DNA of 64,000 nucleotides from Palleronia aestuarii. GTDB lineage: Bacteria; Pseudomonadota; Alphaproteobacteria; Rhodobacterales; Rhodobacteraceae. This document shows positions 27,079 through 35,262 of the stretch, one piece after another (position 1 is the stretch's first letter; the number at the start of each line of letters is the position of its first letter). The stretch spans positions 43,426-107,425 of the forward strand of contig NZ_QKZL01000011.1 in assembly GCF_003253995.1 (NCBI RefSeq), given 5' to 3'. A model generated the notes under the pieces. That model had not been told where the DNA came from. It saw nothing but the letters and a program-made list of their open reading frames with translations, and did not search any database. The position numbers and the translations under genes are program-made.

Positions 27079-27732
27079 TCACTCGCGCGGGAGATCCGCG
27101 TGACGGCCCGCCATCATTACGCTCACGGAATAGGCCACTTCCGGCGACAATCCCGCCATGATGCCTGCAGCCGCATCGGGCCGCATCCGGCCGAGGAAAC
27201 CCGCCGCGAAGGCCGGCGCCATCGTCTCGAAGAGGGCCGATGCATCCCGCGGCTTCATGCTTTCGTAGACGGTCGTGAGACGCGTCAGGTCGTCCTCCGC
27301 CGCGGTCTCGACCTGCTGGAGTAGGGCCGAGAGCTCCGTCTCGGCCGCTTCGAGCTCGGCGAGCTGGTCGCGCAGGGCTTCCCGTGCCTCCCCGATCCGC
27401 GTCTCGCGCTCGTCGAGGGCAGCCTCCCGTTCGTCGAGGGCGGCCTGGCGGCTTTCCAGCGCCGCGAGCACGTTGGCCACCTCGTCGGTGGCCGCGACCG
27501 TCGCCGCGTTCGTCTCCGCACTCGTCGTGAGCGCGCCGATCTCTCGCGCGATCGCCTGGCCCGTCCCGTCGCCGAGCCGGATGAGGCCCGAGGCGACGGA
27601 AAGCGAGGCCAGAAGCGGCAGCGCACCGATCCCGAACGTACGCATTCCGCTTCTCAGCTTGCTCTTGCGCGGCGTGGCCTTCTTCGAAGCAGTCTTACGG
27701 CGCGCATCTGCCTTAAAAGATGGCATATTCAT
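27079..27732 (-). CDS. MotE-like protein (coiled coil plus MgtE-N-like domain)
   Basis: A 217-residue protein with a basic N-terminus, one signal-anchor-like segment (FGIGALPLLASLSVASGLIR, about residues 33-52), a coiled coil with repeated LDEREAALDERE (about 90-155), and a C-terminal MgtE-intracellular-like helical domain (MKPRDASALFETMAPAFAAG). This architecture is that of MotE, the chaperone of periplasmic MotC in Sinorhizobium. It lies upstream of motA and overlaps the MotF-like gene by four bases. Confidence 0.75.
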   Translation of the reverse strand: MNMPSFKADARRKTASKKATPRKSKLRSGMRTFGIGALPLLASLSVASGLIRLGDGTGQAIAREIGALTTSAETNAATVAATDEVANVLAALESRQAALDEREAALDERETRIGEAREALRDQLAELEAAETELSALLQQVETAAEDDLTRLTTVYESMKPRDASALFETMAPAFAAGFLGRMRPDAAAGIMAGLSPEVAYSVSVMMAGRHADLPRE

Positions 27733-28334
27733 TCCGCAGCCTCCGGTACGTGATTGCGACGTGAGAAGAAGGACGGCACCGGCACCGCGCCGGTGGGTGT
27801 CGCCTTCCGGGCGGGCTCAGGCTCGGGCTTCTGCGGCGCGGGGCGAGGTGGCTCCGCTTGAGCCGATGCAGCGGATTCCTGCGCGAACCAGTCACGCGAG
27901 GGCCAGTAGGACGATTGCGCCGGCTGCGCGAAGAGCGTCGAGAAATCGTCCTCCGCAGGGCGCGGTGCCGGCGGGGTAGGCTCTGGCGGGGCCATCGGCG
28001 TCGGCGCGGCCTGCTGGGGCGGCGGGGCCGGTGCGGGCGGGGGCGGAGCCTGGGGCAGGTCGTGGAGCGCCGCCACGTGCAGTTCGAGCCGGTGCGCCAC
28101 CGCATCGGCCTGGGCCGTCAGCGTCTGCAACCTCACTCCGGATGTCTCCGAGGCCTCGCGTGCGCGGTCGAGGGCCTTTTGCAGGTCGTCGACCTGCGCC
28201 GAGAGCACCGCGACCGCTCCCCCTACCCCCTGTTCGAGGTCGGTGAACCGCGTCAACCGACGCGACAGCACGAAACAGTAGAACGCCACTCCGAGGGCGC
28301 CGCTGATGAGCAGGATATCGGCGATCATGTCCAT
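27729..28334 (-). CDS. MotF-like bitopic motility protein
   Basis: A 201-residue protein with a single transmembrane segment near the N-terminus (ILLISGALGVAFYCFVLSRR, about residues 7-26), a coiled-coil stretch (VAVLSAQVDDLQKALDRARE) and a Pro/Ala-rich tail. The topology and its position between fliL and motA match MotF of Rhodobacter sphaeroides, reported as needed for motor rotation. Identity rests on architecture and synteny because the family is poorly conserved. Confidence 0.6.
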   Translation of the reverse strand: MDMIADILLISGALGVAFYCFVLSRRLTRFTDLEQGVGGAVAVLSAQVDDLQKALDRAREASETSGVRLQTLTAQADAVAHRLELHVAALHDLPQAPPPPAPAPPPQQAAPTPMAPPEPTPPAPRPAEDDFSTLFAQPAQSSYWPSRDWFAQESAASAQAEPPRPAPQKPEPEPARKATPTGAVPVPSFFSRRNHVPEAAE

Positions 28335-28344
28335 GGAATGTCCC

Positions 28345-28857
28345 TCAGCTCAGCACGAATTCCATGACGAGGAGATCGCGTACGCGTCCCTCGCCCACGA
28401 CGAGTTGCACCCGGCGCAACAATTGCGCGCGCAGATCGATCAGAGCACCGGGCCGGTCCATGACGGACGGCTCGACTGCCCGAAGGTAGGAATTCATCAC
28501 GTCGACCACGCGCGGCATCAGCTGCGTGACGTCCTGCTCGTAGGTCGCCGGGACTTCGAGCTGCGCGCGGAACCGGAGGTGGTTGGACCTGGAACCGGGT
28601 CCGAGGGAGACGATGATCGGTTCCACGGGCACGAAGGCCACGTCGGCGATCGATTCCATCTCATCCGCCTCGCCATGACCGGCCTCGGCTTCGTCATGCG
28701 CATCATCGCCCGGCGCGAGAATCATCCCGGACCACACAGCATAGAAGCCGCCGCCGCCGAGAAGCAGCGCCAGAACGACGCCGATCAGGAGGCCCTTCTT
28801 GCCGGATTTCTTCTGTTCCGGCGCCTCAGCACCGATCTCTGCTTCCGCATTCGCCAC
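28345..28857 (-). CDS. fliL: Flagellar basal-body-associated protein FliL
   Basis: A 170-residue stator-associated membrane protein. A short cytoplasmic head is followed by a transmembrane helix (GLLIGVVLALLLGGGGFYAV), an acidic/His linker and the FliL domain (FVPVEPIIVSLGPGSRSNHL, VTQLMPRVVDVMNSYLRAVE, RVRDLLVMEFVLS). The C-terminal end is the canonical FliL end. It is the first gene of the fliL-motF-motE-motA operon and is divergent from fliF. Confidence 0.94.
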   Translation of the reverse strand: MANAEAEIGAEAPEQKKSGKKGLLIGVVLALLLGGGGFYAVWSGMILAPGDDAHDEAEAGHGEADEMESIADVAFVPVEPIIVSLGPGSRSNHLRFRAQLEVPATYEQDVTQLMPRVVDVMNSYLRAVEPSVMDRPGALIDLRAQLLRRVQLVVGEGRVRDLLVMEFVLS

Positions 28858-28912
28858 GATCCGGCCCCTTCCACGAATTCTTCGCTTCGAAAGACAGATA
28901 ACCGAGATTCGA

Positions 28913-28927
28913 CTAACCGAATGTTAA
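28913..28927 (-). promoter_or_regulatory. CtrA-like box TTAA-N7-TTAG between fliL and fliF
   Basis: Read on the minus strand, TTAA and TTAG are seven bases apart, 56 bases upstream of fliL and 64 bases upstream of fliF. It is one of the two best matches to the CtrA consensus in the window and could serve both divergent operons. Confidence 0.6.
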
Positions 28928-28990
28928 GCGCCTCCGGTCAGGTTCACCTTCGAGACGGGCAGAATGCCCCGCAATGACAGGAGGTCGCTC

Positions 28991-30607
28991 TTGCAACAGT
29001 TCAGCACGGTCTGGTCGAACCTTTCCATGCAGAAGCGCGTGATCGCAGGGCTTGCGACCATTGCGATGTTCGTGGCGATCATTGGGGTCGCCCGCATGGC
29101 CACGCAGCCCAGCATGGAGCTTCTCTTCGCGGGGCTTGAGAACAATTCCGCCGGCGAGGTCGTGCAGGCGCTCGAGGCGCGCGGCGTGGCTTACGAGGTC
29201 CGGGGCAACTCGATCTTCGTCGACGGCACGCAGCGCGATCAGCTCCGACTGACGCTCGCTTCCGAGGGTCTGCCGTCGAATCCGATGCAGGGCTACGAGC
29301 TTCTGGACCAGATGTCGGGATTCGGCACGACGAGCCAGATGTTCGACGCCGCCTATTGGCGCGCCAAGGAAGGCGAGCTCGCCCGCACCATCGTTGCGAG
29401 CCCCGCGATCCAGAACGCCCGCGTCCATATCTCCAATCCCGGTACCAGGCCGTTCCAGCGGGACATGAAGCTGACGGCGTCCGTCACCATCACGCCCACC
29501 GCCGGTGGTCTCTCCAGCAATCACGCTCGCGCGCTGCGTTACATGGTGGCCTCGGCCGTTACCGGCCTGTCTCCCGAGGACGTCTCGGTCATCGACGCGA
29601 ATGGCGGCGTGATTCTCTCCGCCGAGGAGCAGGGCCAGGCAACGGGCGATTCGACGCAGCGTGCGGAAGCGCTCAAGCGCAATGTCGAGCGGCTGCTCGA
29701 GGCGCGGGTGGGCTACGGCAAGGCGGTCGTCGAGGTGAACGTCGAGACGGTGTCCGAGCGCGAGGAGATCACCGAGCGTCGAATCGATCCCGAGAGCCGC
29801 GTGGCCATCTCCACGGATACGGTCGAGACATCCGAAAGCGCCACCGATACGGGCGGCAACGACGTGACCGTCGCCTCGAACCTTCCCGACGGCGATGCGG
29901 CAGGCGGCAATCAGAGTTCCGAGAGCCAGTCGTCGGAGACCCGCCAGCGTACGAATTACGAGGTCTCCGAAACCCAGCGCCAAGTCTTGCGCAATCCGGG
30001 CGCCATCGACCGAATCACCACCGCGGTCCTTGTCGACGGCATCCGGAACGTGGCCGAGGACGGCACCGTCACTTGGGAGCCGCGTCCGGAGGCCGAGATG
30101 GCCGCGCTGCGCGATCTCGTGAGCGCCGCGGTCGGCCTCAACCAGGATCGCGGTGACACGCTTTCCATCCAGACCATGCAATTCGAACCCCTGGTTGCCG
30201 AAGGCAGCGACCCCTCCGCGGCGATCGGCAGCTTTGCCAACATCGACGCGATGCGCCTTGCGCAGATCGGCATCCTGGGGCTCGTGGCCCTCGCCATCGG
30301 CCTCTTCGTCGTGCGTCCGATCCTCGGTGGCAAGGCGTTGCCCGCCCCGGGCAGGCCCGGCCTTGCGCCGCCCGCGAGCGAAGGCAGCGGACTCGTGGGC
30401 GAGATCGACCCTGAGGATGCGACCGAAGGAATGTTCGGGGCCCCGCAGTTCGGCCTACCCATGCTGGCCGATCACGACGGCGCCGACCCCGATCCGAATG
30501 ACGCCGGCAGCGCCGTCGCGCGGCTGCGCAGCCTGATCGACGAACGGCAGGAGGAATCGCTGCAGATCCTCAAGAGCTGGATGGAAGACGAAGGGGAGAA
30601 GGCCTGA
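28991..30607 (+). CDS. fliF: Flagellar MS-ring protein FliF
   Basis: MS-ring subunit and assembly base of the flagellum. Two transmembrane helices flank the periplasmic domain (IAGLATIAMFVAIIGVARMA near the N-terminus and IGILGLVALAIGLFVVRPIL near 430). Typical segments are FAGLENNSAGEVVQALEARG and NPMQGYELLDQMSGFGTTSQ. The start is placed at TTG 28991 (MQQFSTVWSN) because a perfect ACAGGAGGT lies five bases before it. An ATG nine codons upstream (28964) has no ribosome site. The product is 538 residues. Confidence 0.95.
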   Translation: MQQFSTVWSNLSMQKRVIAGLATIAMFVAIIGVARMATQPSMELLFAGLENNSAGEVVQALEARGVAYEVRGNSIFVDGTQRDQLRLTLASEGLPSNPMQGYELLDQMSGFGTTSQMFDAAYWRAKEGELARTIVASPAIQNARVHISNPGTRPFQRDMKLTASVTITPTAGGLSSNHARALRYMVASAVTGLSPEDVSVIDANGGVILSAEEQGQATGDSTQRAEALKRNVERLLEARVGYGKAVVEVNVETVSEREEITERRIDPESRVAISTDTVETSESATDTGGNDVTVASNLPDGDAAGGNQSSESQSSETRQRTNYEVSETQRQVLRNPGAIDRITTAVLVDGIRNVAEDGTVTWEPRPEAEMAALRDLVSAAVGLNQDRGDTLSIQTMQFEPLVAEGSDPSAAIGSFANIDAMRLAQIGILGLVALAIGLFVVRPILGGKALPAPGRPGLAPPASEGSGLVGEIDPEDATEGMFGAPQFGLPMLADHDGADPDPNDAGSAVARLRSLIDERQEESLQILKSWMEDEGEKA

Positions 30608-31203
30608 TGAACAATGTGCTGAGGCTTGAGGATTTCGGAACCAGCTTCGCCGAACCTGAGGTAGATCCGATCGATGCCGCCCGCCTCGAAGCCGAATGCG
30701 TCGCAGCCTACGACAAGGGCTACGCGGAGGGCTGGGAGGACGCCCAGCGCGCCGCGCAGAAGGCCGCGGAGGAGAGCGACACGGCTGCTCGCGCCACGCT
30801 CCAGGATCTGGGTTTCACCTTCCACGAGGCCCGCGCCCATGTCATGGCCGCGCTCTCGCCACTCCTGCGGACCATCGTCGCGCATGCCGTGCCGCTCATG
30901 ATCGACCGCACCCTGGGAGAGCGCCTCACGGAGGAACTCGAAGCGATGATCGCCGAGGCCGGCGAGGCGGAGATCGAGATCCGTGTGGGCGAAGGCGAGG
31001 CGGAGAAGGTCCGCCGGGTCCTCGACGAGGTCGGCAGCCTGCCCGCACAGGTCCGCGAGGATGCGACCCTCGAACCGGGTAAGGTCCATCTCCGTCTCGG
31101 CACGCTCGAGCGGGAGATCGATCCCGCCGATCTCGAACGACGCCTGGGCGCCGCACTCGACGCCCTCGACCACATCAACAAGGATGCCCTCGCCCATGGA
31201 TGA
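30607..31203 (+). CDS. fliH: FliH-like flagellar export regulator
   Basis: Putative stator/regulator of the FliI ATPase, 198 residues. It contains an Ala/Glu-rich helix (CVAAYDKGYAEGWEDAQRAA, with the GY-x-EG-x2 pattern of FliH/V-ATPase-E proteins) and a C-terminal alpha/beta domain (EIRVGEGEAEKVRRVLDEVG). It overlaps fliF by one base and fliN by eight. No fliG lies between fliF and this gene, unlike in enterobacteria. Confidence 0.8.
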   Translation: MNNVLRLEDFGTSFAEPEVDPIDAARLEAECVAAYDKGYAEGWEDAQRAAQKAAEESDTAARATLQDLGFTFHEARAHVMAALSPLLRTIVAHAVPLMIDRTLGERLTEELEAMIAEAGEAEIEIRVGEGEAEKVRRVLDEVGSLPAQVREDATLEPGKVHLRLGTLEREIDPADLERRLGAALDALDHINKDALAHG

Positions 31204-31507
31204 CCAGAGCCAAGACTTCGCCCCCGCGCAAACCGACATGGCCGCGCCCGGTGCGAGCCATCCGTTCAGTCACCTCCCGATCGAGATCGTCGTGGCCGTG
31301 GGCAAGGCTCGCCCGAAGCTCAGCGAACTGCTGCGGATGGGTCGTGACGCGGTTCTGGCACTCGACACCAAGGTCGACGATCCCGTCGAACTCTATGTCG
31401 GCGACCGGCTCATCGCACGCGGCGAATTGCAGGAGCTCGACGGCGACGAGCAGGGGCAACTTGCCGTTCGCCTGACCGAAGTGGCCGACCTGAAATCCGA
31501 ACTCTGA
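31196..31507 (+). CDS. fliN: Flagellar switch protein FliN
   Basis: C-ring subunit, 103 residues, with a single SpoA domain: SHLPIEIVVAVGKARPKLSE, LDTKVDDPVELYVGDRLIAR and GQLAVRLTEVADLKSEL. The length and domain match FliN and not FliM. ATG 31196 (MDDQSQDFAP) is chosen by overlap with fliH. fliM is not in the window. Confidence 0.94.
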   Translation: MDDQSQDFAPAQTDMAAPGASHPFSHLPIEIVVAVGKARPKLSELLRMGRDAVLALDTKVDDPVELYVGDRLIARGELQELDGDEQGQLAVRLTEVADLKSEL

Positions 31508-31510
31508 TCC

Positions 31511-32236
31511 ATGCGCTACGCGATTCCCGTCCTGGTGTTCCTCCTTACGGCGCACCCGGCCCTGGCACAGAACGTGTCGATCGACTTCGGCGACGGGACC
31601 GGAACGCTCGCCGGGCGCTCGATCGGGCTTCTCGCGCTCATCACGGTGCTGAGCCTCGCGCCCGGCCTCGCGATCATGATCACCTGCTTCCCGTTCATCG
31701 TGACGGTGCTGTCGATCCTGCGCCAGGGGATCGGGCTGCAGCAATCGCCGCCCAACATGCTGATCATCACGCTGGCGCTGTTCCTGACTTACTTTGTGAT
31801 GGAGCCGGTCTTCATGGAGGCGTATCGCAACGGGCTCGATCCGTTGATCCAGGGCACTCTCAGTCTCGAGGAGGCGTTGCCGCTGACGCTCGATCCGTTC
31901 CGGGGCTTCATGCTGACGCGAATCGATCCCGACACGTTCGAGGCGCTGGCCTCGCTCCGACCTCAGGATGCGCCGGAGACGCTCACCGCGCAGGCACCGC
32001 TCTCGATGCTCGTCCCCTCGTTCCTGTTGTCAGAAATCGAGCGCGCCTTTCAGGTGGGCTTCCTGATCTTCCTGCCCTTCCTGATCATCGATCTCGTGGT
32101 GGCGGCGGTGCTCATGTCGATGGGCATGATGATGGTGCCGCCCGCCATCGTCTCGCTGCCCTTCAAGCTCGCCTTCTTCGCCGTGGCCGATGGCTGGACG
32201 CTGATCTCGGGCGCTCTCGTCACGAGTTACTTCTGA
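31511..32236 (+). CDS. fliP: Flagellar export apparatus protein FliP
   Basis: Export gate subunit, 241 residues, with a cleavable signal peptide (MRYAIPVLVFLLTAHPALAQ), a family trait of FliP. Conserved blocks: LSLAPGLAIMITCFPFIVTV, LRQGIGLQQSPPNMLIITLA, LVPSFLLSEIERAFQVGFLI, and VSLPFKLAFFAVADGWTLIS. It ends the fliF-fliH-fliN-fliP operon and faces a strong hairpin. Confidence 0.96.
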   Translation: MRYAIPVLVFLLTAHPALAQNVSIDFGDGTGTLAGRSIGLLALITVLSLAPGLAIMITCFPFIVTVLSILRQGIGLQQSPPNMLIITLALFLTYFVMEPVFMEAYRNGLDPLIQGTLSLEEALPLTLDPFRGFMLTRIDPDTFEALASLRPQDAPETLTAQAPLSMLVPSFLLSEIERAFQVGFLIFLPFLIIDLVVAAVLMSMGMMMVPPAIVSLPFKLAFFAVADGWTLISGALVTSYF

Positions 32237-32241
32237 GGAAG

Positions 32242-32269
32242 GCCGCGGCGGCCAGGAGGCCGCCGCGGC
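32242..32269. terminator. Bidirectional terminator between fliP and the DUF4394 gene
   Basis: A perfect 12-base-pair GC-rich stem (GCCGCGGCGGCC/GGCCGCCGCGGC) with an AGGA loop fills the 39-base gap between the two convergent genes. No T tract follows on either side, but the stem strength and place argue for transcription insulation. Confidence 0.7.
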
Positions 32270-32275
32270 ATCGTC

Positions 32276-33229
32276 TCAGGCCGACTTGCGGCCGAACGCC
32301 CGGAAGGCACCGAACGCGCCGAGGCCGGCAACGAGAAGCGGCAGACCGGCGGGCAGCGGAACCGGCGCCGGCATCGGGCCGGTCTGCGCGGTGAAGCTCG
32401 CGAATTGCCCGCCAAGCGACTCGCCGAAGAAGACCGCGGAGCCGTCGGTCAGGTCGATCGTGTAGAGGCCCGTCTTGCCGCCACCCGAGAGCAGCGCCAC
32501 GGCCAGGTTGTCGCCCTCTTCGTCCGACAGGATGTCGAAGCCGCCGTTCTGGGTGAAGTTGAGCACCTGGCCGTCGACGGTGATCGGCGCGACGGTCTCG
32601 AGCGTGCCGGCGTTGTTGGCAAGCGTCACGAGCGAGTTCGTGTTGGCGTCGAGCGCGTATTGCAGCGTCTCGCTCGCCGTCATCCCGTCCACCGCGTTGG
32701 TGTAGGCATTGGCGAAGACGCGCGGATTGACCCCTTCGTTCGCGTCTCCCGCGGCATAGAAGAGATTCGTGAACTGCAGGATCGTGTTGGCCCGCTCGTC
32801 CGGGAAGTCGGAGGGGAAGAACACGACGTTCTCGTCCCGCGTCGAAACGGCCCGTGCCGCGTCGATCTGGTTGTTGAAGTCGAAACCGACCCGCGCGCCG
32901 GAGGAGAGACCGGCCCCGTCCATCGGCATCGCACCGGTGTTGGTTAGCGCGCCCGTGATGGTGTCGATGGTATAGACCTGATCGGCGGCGCCACCGTTTC
33001 CGGTCTGGTAGCCGTAGAGCTCGCCTGTCACGGGACGGTAGGTGATCGCGTTCAGGCTATCCGACAGGGTGATCGTCGATCCCTGCGATGCCATGCCCAG
33101 ATCGTTGAAGATCGTCAGTTCCATCCCGTTGTTACGCAGCGCGTAGCCCGTGCTGCCCGACAGGGTCGCCGCGCCCGCACTAAGCGTCGTGGCGCCAAGA
33201 AGAGCTGTCGTGATCAAGGTCAATCGCAT
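32276..33229 (-). CDS. Exported DUF4394 protein with VPLPA sorting tail
   Basis: A 317-residue secreted protein. It has a signal peptide (MRLTLITTALLGATTLSAGA), a beta-propeller-like DUF4394 core (ITYRPVTGELYGYQTGNG, VYTIDTITGALTNTG, VGFDFNNQIDAARAV) and a C-terminal VPLPAGLPLLVAGLGAFGAF followed by RAFGRKSA. That tail is the VPLPA variant of PEP-CTERM sorting signals: short motif, helix, basic end. The start is taken at 33229 (GGGGA ribosome site) rather than nine codons upstream. A perfect CtrA-type box lies 72 bases upstream. Confidence 0.85.
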   Translation of the reverse strand: MRLTLITTALLGATTLSAGAATLSGSTGYALRNNGMELTIFNDLGMASQGSTITLSDSLNAITYRPVTGELYGYQTGNGGAADQVYTIDTITGALTNTGAMPMDGAGLSSGARVGFDFNNQIDAARAVSTRDENVVFFPSDFPDERANTILQFTNLFYAAGDANEGVNPRVFANAYTNAVDGMTASETLQYALDANTNSLVTLANNAGTLETVAPITVDGQVLNFTQNGGFDILSDEEGDNLAVALLSGGGKTGLYTIDLTDGSAVFFGESLGGQFASFTAQTGPMPAPVPLPAGLPLLVAGLGAFGAFRAFGRKSA

Positions 33230-33300
33230 CGAAAATCCCCATTTGATACTGAACAAGAAGGTCGCGCGGCCTCAACCGCACGGGCGGGACTTTAGAATGG

Positions 33301-33315
33301 TTAACATCAAGTTAA
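33301..33315. promoter_or_regulatory. Perfect CtrA-type box TTAA-N7-TTAA
   Basis: Both half-sites match the consensus exactly with seven-base spacing. It is 72 bases upstream of the DUF4394 gene start (minus strand). It is the best match of this motif in the window. Confidence 0.6.
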
Positions 33316-34122
33316 AAAACGCAATGAAGTGATGAAGACCCTGAAACTTATTACCAATCTGGAACGTAGAGGGTATCTCCTCGGATGATTTTCATCTGCG
33401 TGATGGGCGCCGGCGGGTCGCCTGACCATAAGGCCGGCAGCATCGGACGTTCTGCCCGTGGATTGCGCCGGATTATCCAAACGGTTTGGAGATGCGGATG
33501 GCAAAGACCCGGGCCGTCATCGTGTAATAGCATCTTCAACTCGGCGATCCGTCCGCAGACGCGGGCGAATTCCGAGCAGCCACGCCCGCCTTTGAACTTT
33601 ACAGTTCAGAGCGCTCTACGCTCCTCACACCGGTGCACGGCAATACGGAGCCGGTGTTACCTGCGGCTATGTCCGATCCCTGTCCAACCCAACCGGTCCT
33701 GAAAATGCACTCACCGCCGACAAGGTGTGAAACACGTCCAAGCCCCGGCTGGTCATCCCCCGCTACATCCGATCACGTCCAGCGCTCCATGGACGACGGA
33801 CCGAAAGGGCTCATGGCACATACATCTGAACTGATTGATCCCAAGCTTGGGAAAGCTTCGCGTATGGCAGAGCCCCAATAGCGGTGGTGCTTATCGTGCG
33901 GTCCTAACGGTGCCATTCCGATCGACAGCGCCGATGATCGCTACAGATCGCCCTCGATGAAAGACGATCCCCGCCTGCTCTGCCACATCAGGCAAACACG
34001 TTCTCGCGCATGTCGGACAAGCCGTCCCTGCAACGGCAGACTTCATCTTGGATACGGAGAACGGATCGAACGGAGCAAGTCTTGTCGCCGGCCTTCGATG
34101 CGTCGATCGTCATATTGTGAAA

Positions 34123-34145
34123 CGGGGGCAGTCGAGCCGCCCCCG
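34123..34145 (-). terminator. Intrinsic terminator after the ABC importer operon
   Basis: A seven-base-pair stem (CGGGGGC/GCCCCCG on the minus strand) with a nine-base loop is followed by TTTC, 12 bases beyond the stop of the substrate-binding protein. Confidence 0.65.
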
Positions 34146-34156
34146 AAAACAGTGCG

Positions 34157-35197
34157 TCACTGCGAGGCGAGCGCCTCGTCGGTGAACTGGGTCATCAGCG
34201 CCGTCTCGGCCAGACTCTTATCGTACTTGTCCTCGGAAACGGCATTTAGGTATTCGATGGCCATACCGAGCATCTCCTCGGTCAGCGCTGGCGTGGCCGG
34301 ATAGGCCTGTGTAACGTTGCTCCAGGCGGCCTCGAAAAGCTCCTTGTCGAATTGCGACAGGTAATCCTGATAGACGGTCTCGCGAACCTCGTCCGCCTGC
34401 TCCGGATCCTTGATCGCCGCAAGCGCCTTGGCGAGCGCCCGCACGATGGCCTTGGAGCGTTCGGGATCCTCCTCCAACCAGGTGCCGCGCGCATCGAGCG
34501 TGATGTAGGGGTAGTTCTGCAATTCCTCTACCGCGCCGCCGGCCATGTCGAAGAGCAGGAACCCGCCCTGATCCATCACCGCGGTGTCGGAGGTGGGATT
34601 CGAAAGGATGAAAGCGTCGATGCGATCACGTTCGAACGCCGCCAGGATCTCGCGCGAACCGCCGACGAAGACGATCGTGGCGTCGCTGTCGGGATTCAGA
34701 CCGGCTTCGCGGAGCAGGTAGAGTGCCAGCTGATGCGTGCCGCTTCCCGCGCCGGTCACGCCGATGGTCAGACCCTCGAGCGCGGCGACCCGCTCCTCGA
34801 AGCTCGAGTTCTCGTCGATCCCGAGCTCTTCGGCCTTCGAACCGCTCAGCACGACGTTCGAGGCATATTGCGTCACCAGTGTCCCGAAGATGCGAATGTC
34901 GGTCCCCGCGCTCACCGCCCGCAGCGCGGCGGCCGGCGTGCCGGGATAGATGTCCACGTCACCGCCGATCACCGCGGCCATGATCGCACTCGACTTCATC
35001 GTCTGCAGTTCGAGGTCGATGCCCTCCTCGTCGAAATATCCCATCGACTCGGCCACGTAGATCGGGACGTAGAGCATGCCCGTCGTCGACGTGGCGATGC
35101 GAACCGTTTTCATCTCCTGCGCCGCGGCCATGCCGCCCGCGCCCAGAAGGCAGGCTGCGGCGACGGTGGCGCCCTTGATCCAGTCAGTCAGTTTCAC
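34157..35197 (-). CDS. ABC substrate-binding protein, NitT/Tau/Ssu type
   Basis: Periplasmic binding protein, 346 residues, with a signal peptide (IKGATVAAACLLGAGGMAAA, cut before QEM). The core shows the NMT1/SsuA-like pattern: VRIATSTTGMLYVPIYVAES, MGYFDEEGIDLELQTM, then GGDVDIYPGTPAAALRAV. The start is GTG 35197 behind a strong GGGGAGGAGA site; the frame upstream is without similarity. It forms an importer with the permease and ATPase upstream. The substrate is not deducible from sequence; the adjacent catabolic genes suggest an organic acid. Confidence 0.88.
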   Translation of the reverse strand: MKLTDWIKGATVAAACLLGAGGMAAAQEMKTVRIATSTTGMLYVPIYVAESMGYFDEEGIDLELQTMKSSAIMAAVIGGDVDIYPGTPAAALRAVSAGTDIRIFGTLVTQYASNVVLSGSKAEELGIDENSSFEERVAALEGLTIGVTGAGSGTHQLALYLLREAGLNPDSDATIVFVGGSREILAAFERDRIDAFILSNPTSDTAVMDQGGFLLFDMAGGAVEELQNYPYITLDARGTWLEEDPERSKAIVRALAKALAAIKDPEQADEVRETVYQDYLSQFDKELFEAAWSNVTQAYPATPALTEEMLGMAIEYLNAVSEDKYDKSLAETALMTQFTDEALASQ

Positions 35198-35262
35198 GTG
35201 GGTCTCCTCCCCATTGGTACCGGCCGGACGGGGCTTTCCCGCCCTCGTCCGATCGGCGGCTG

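Larger units (their letters stand above)
33257..34150. other. Long intergenic region without a supportable gene
   Basis: About 900 bases between the DUF4394 gene and the ABC importer, with lower GC than the neighbours. It holds a CtrA-type box near its left end and a terminator at its right end. Short open frames of 80-115 codons occur on both strands, but none has a ribosome site, a recognisable domain or rhodobacterial codon use. It may be remnant DNA at the junction of the flagellar and catabolic regions. Confidence 0.5.
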
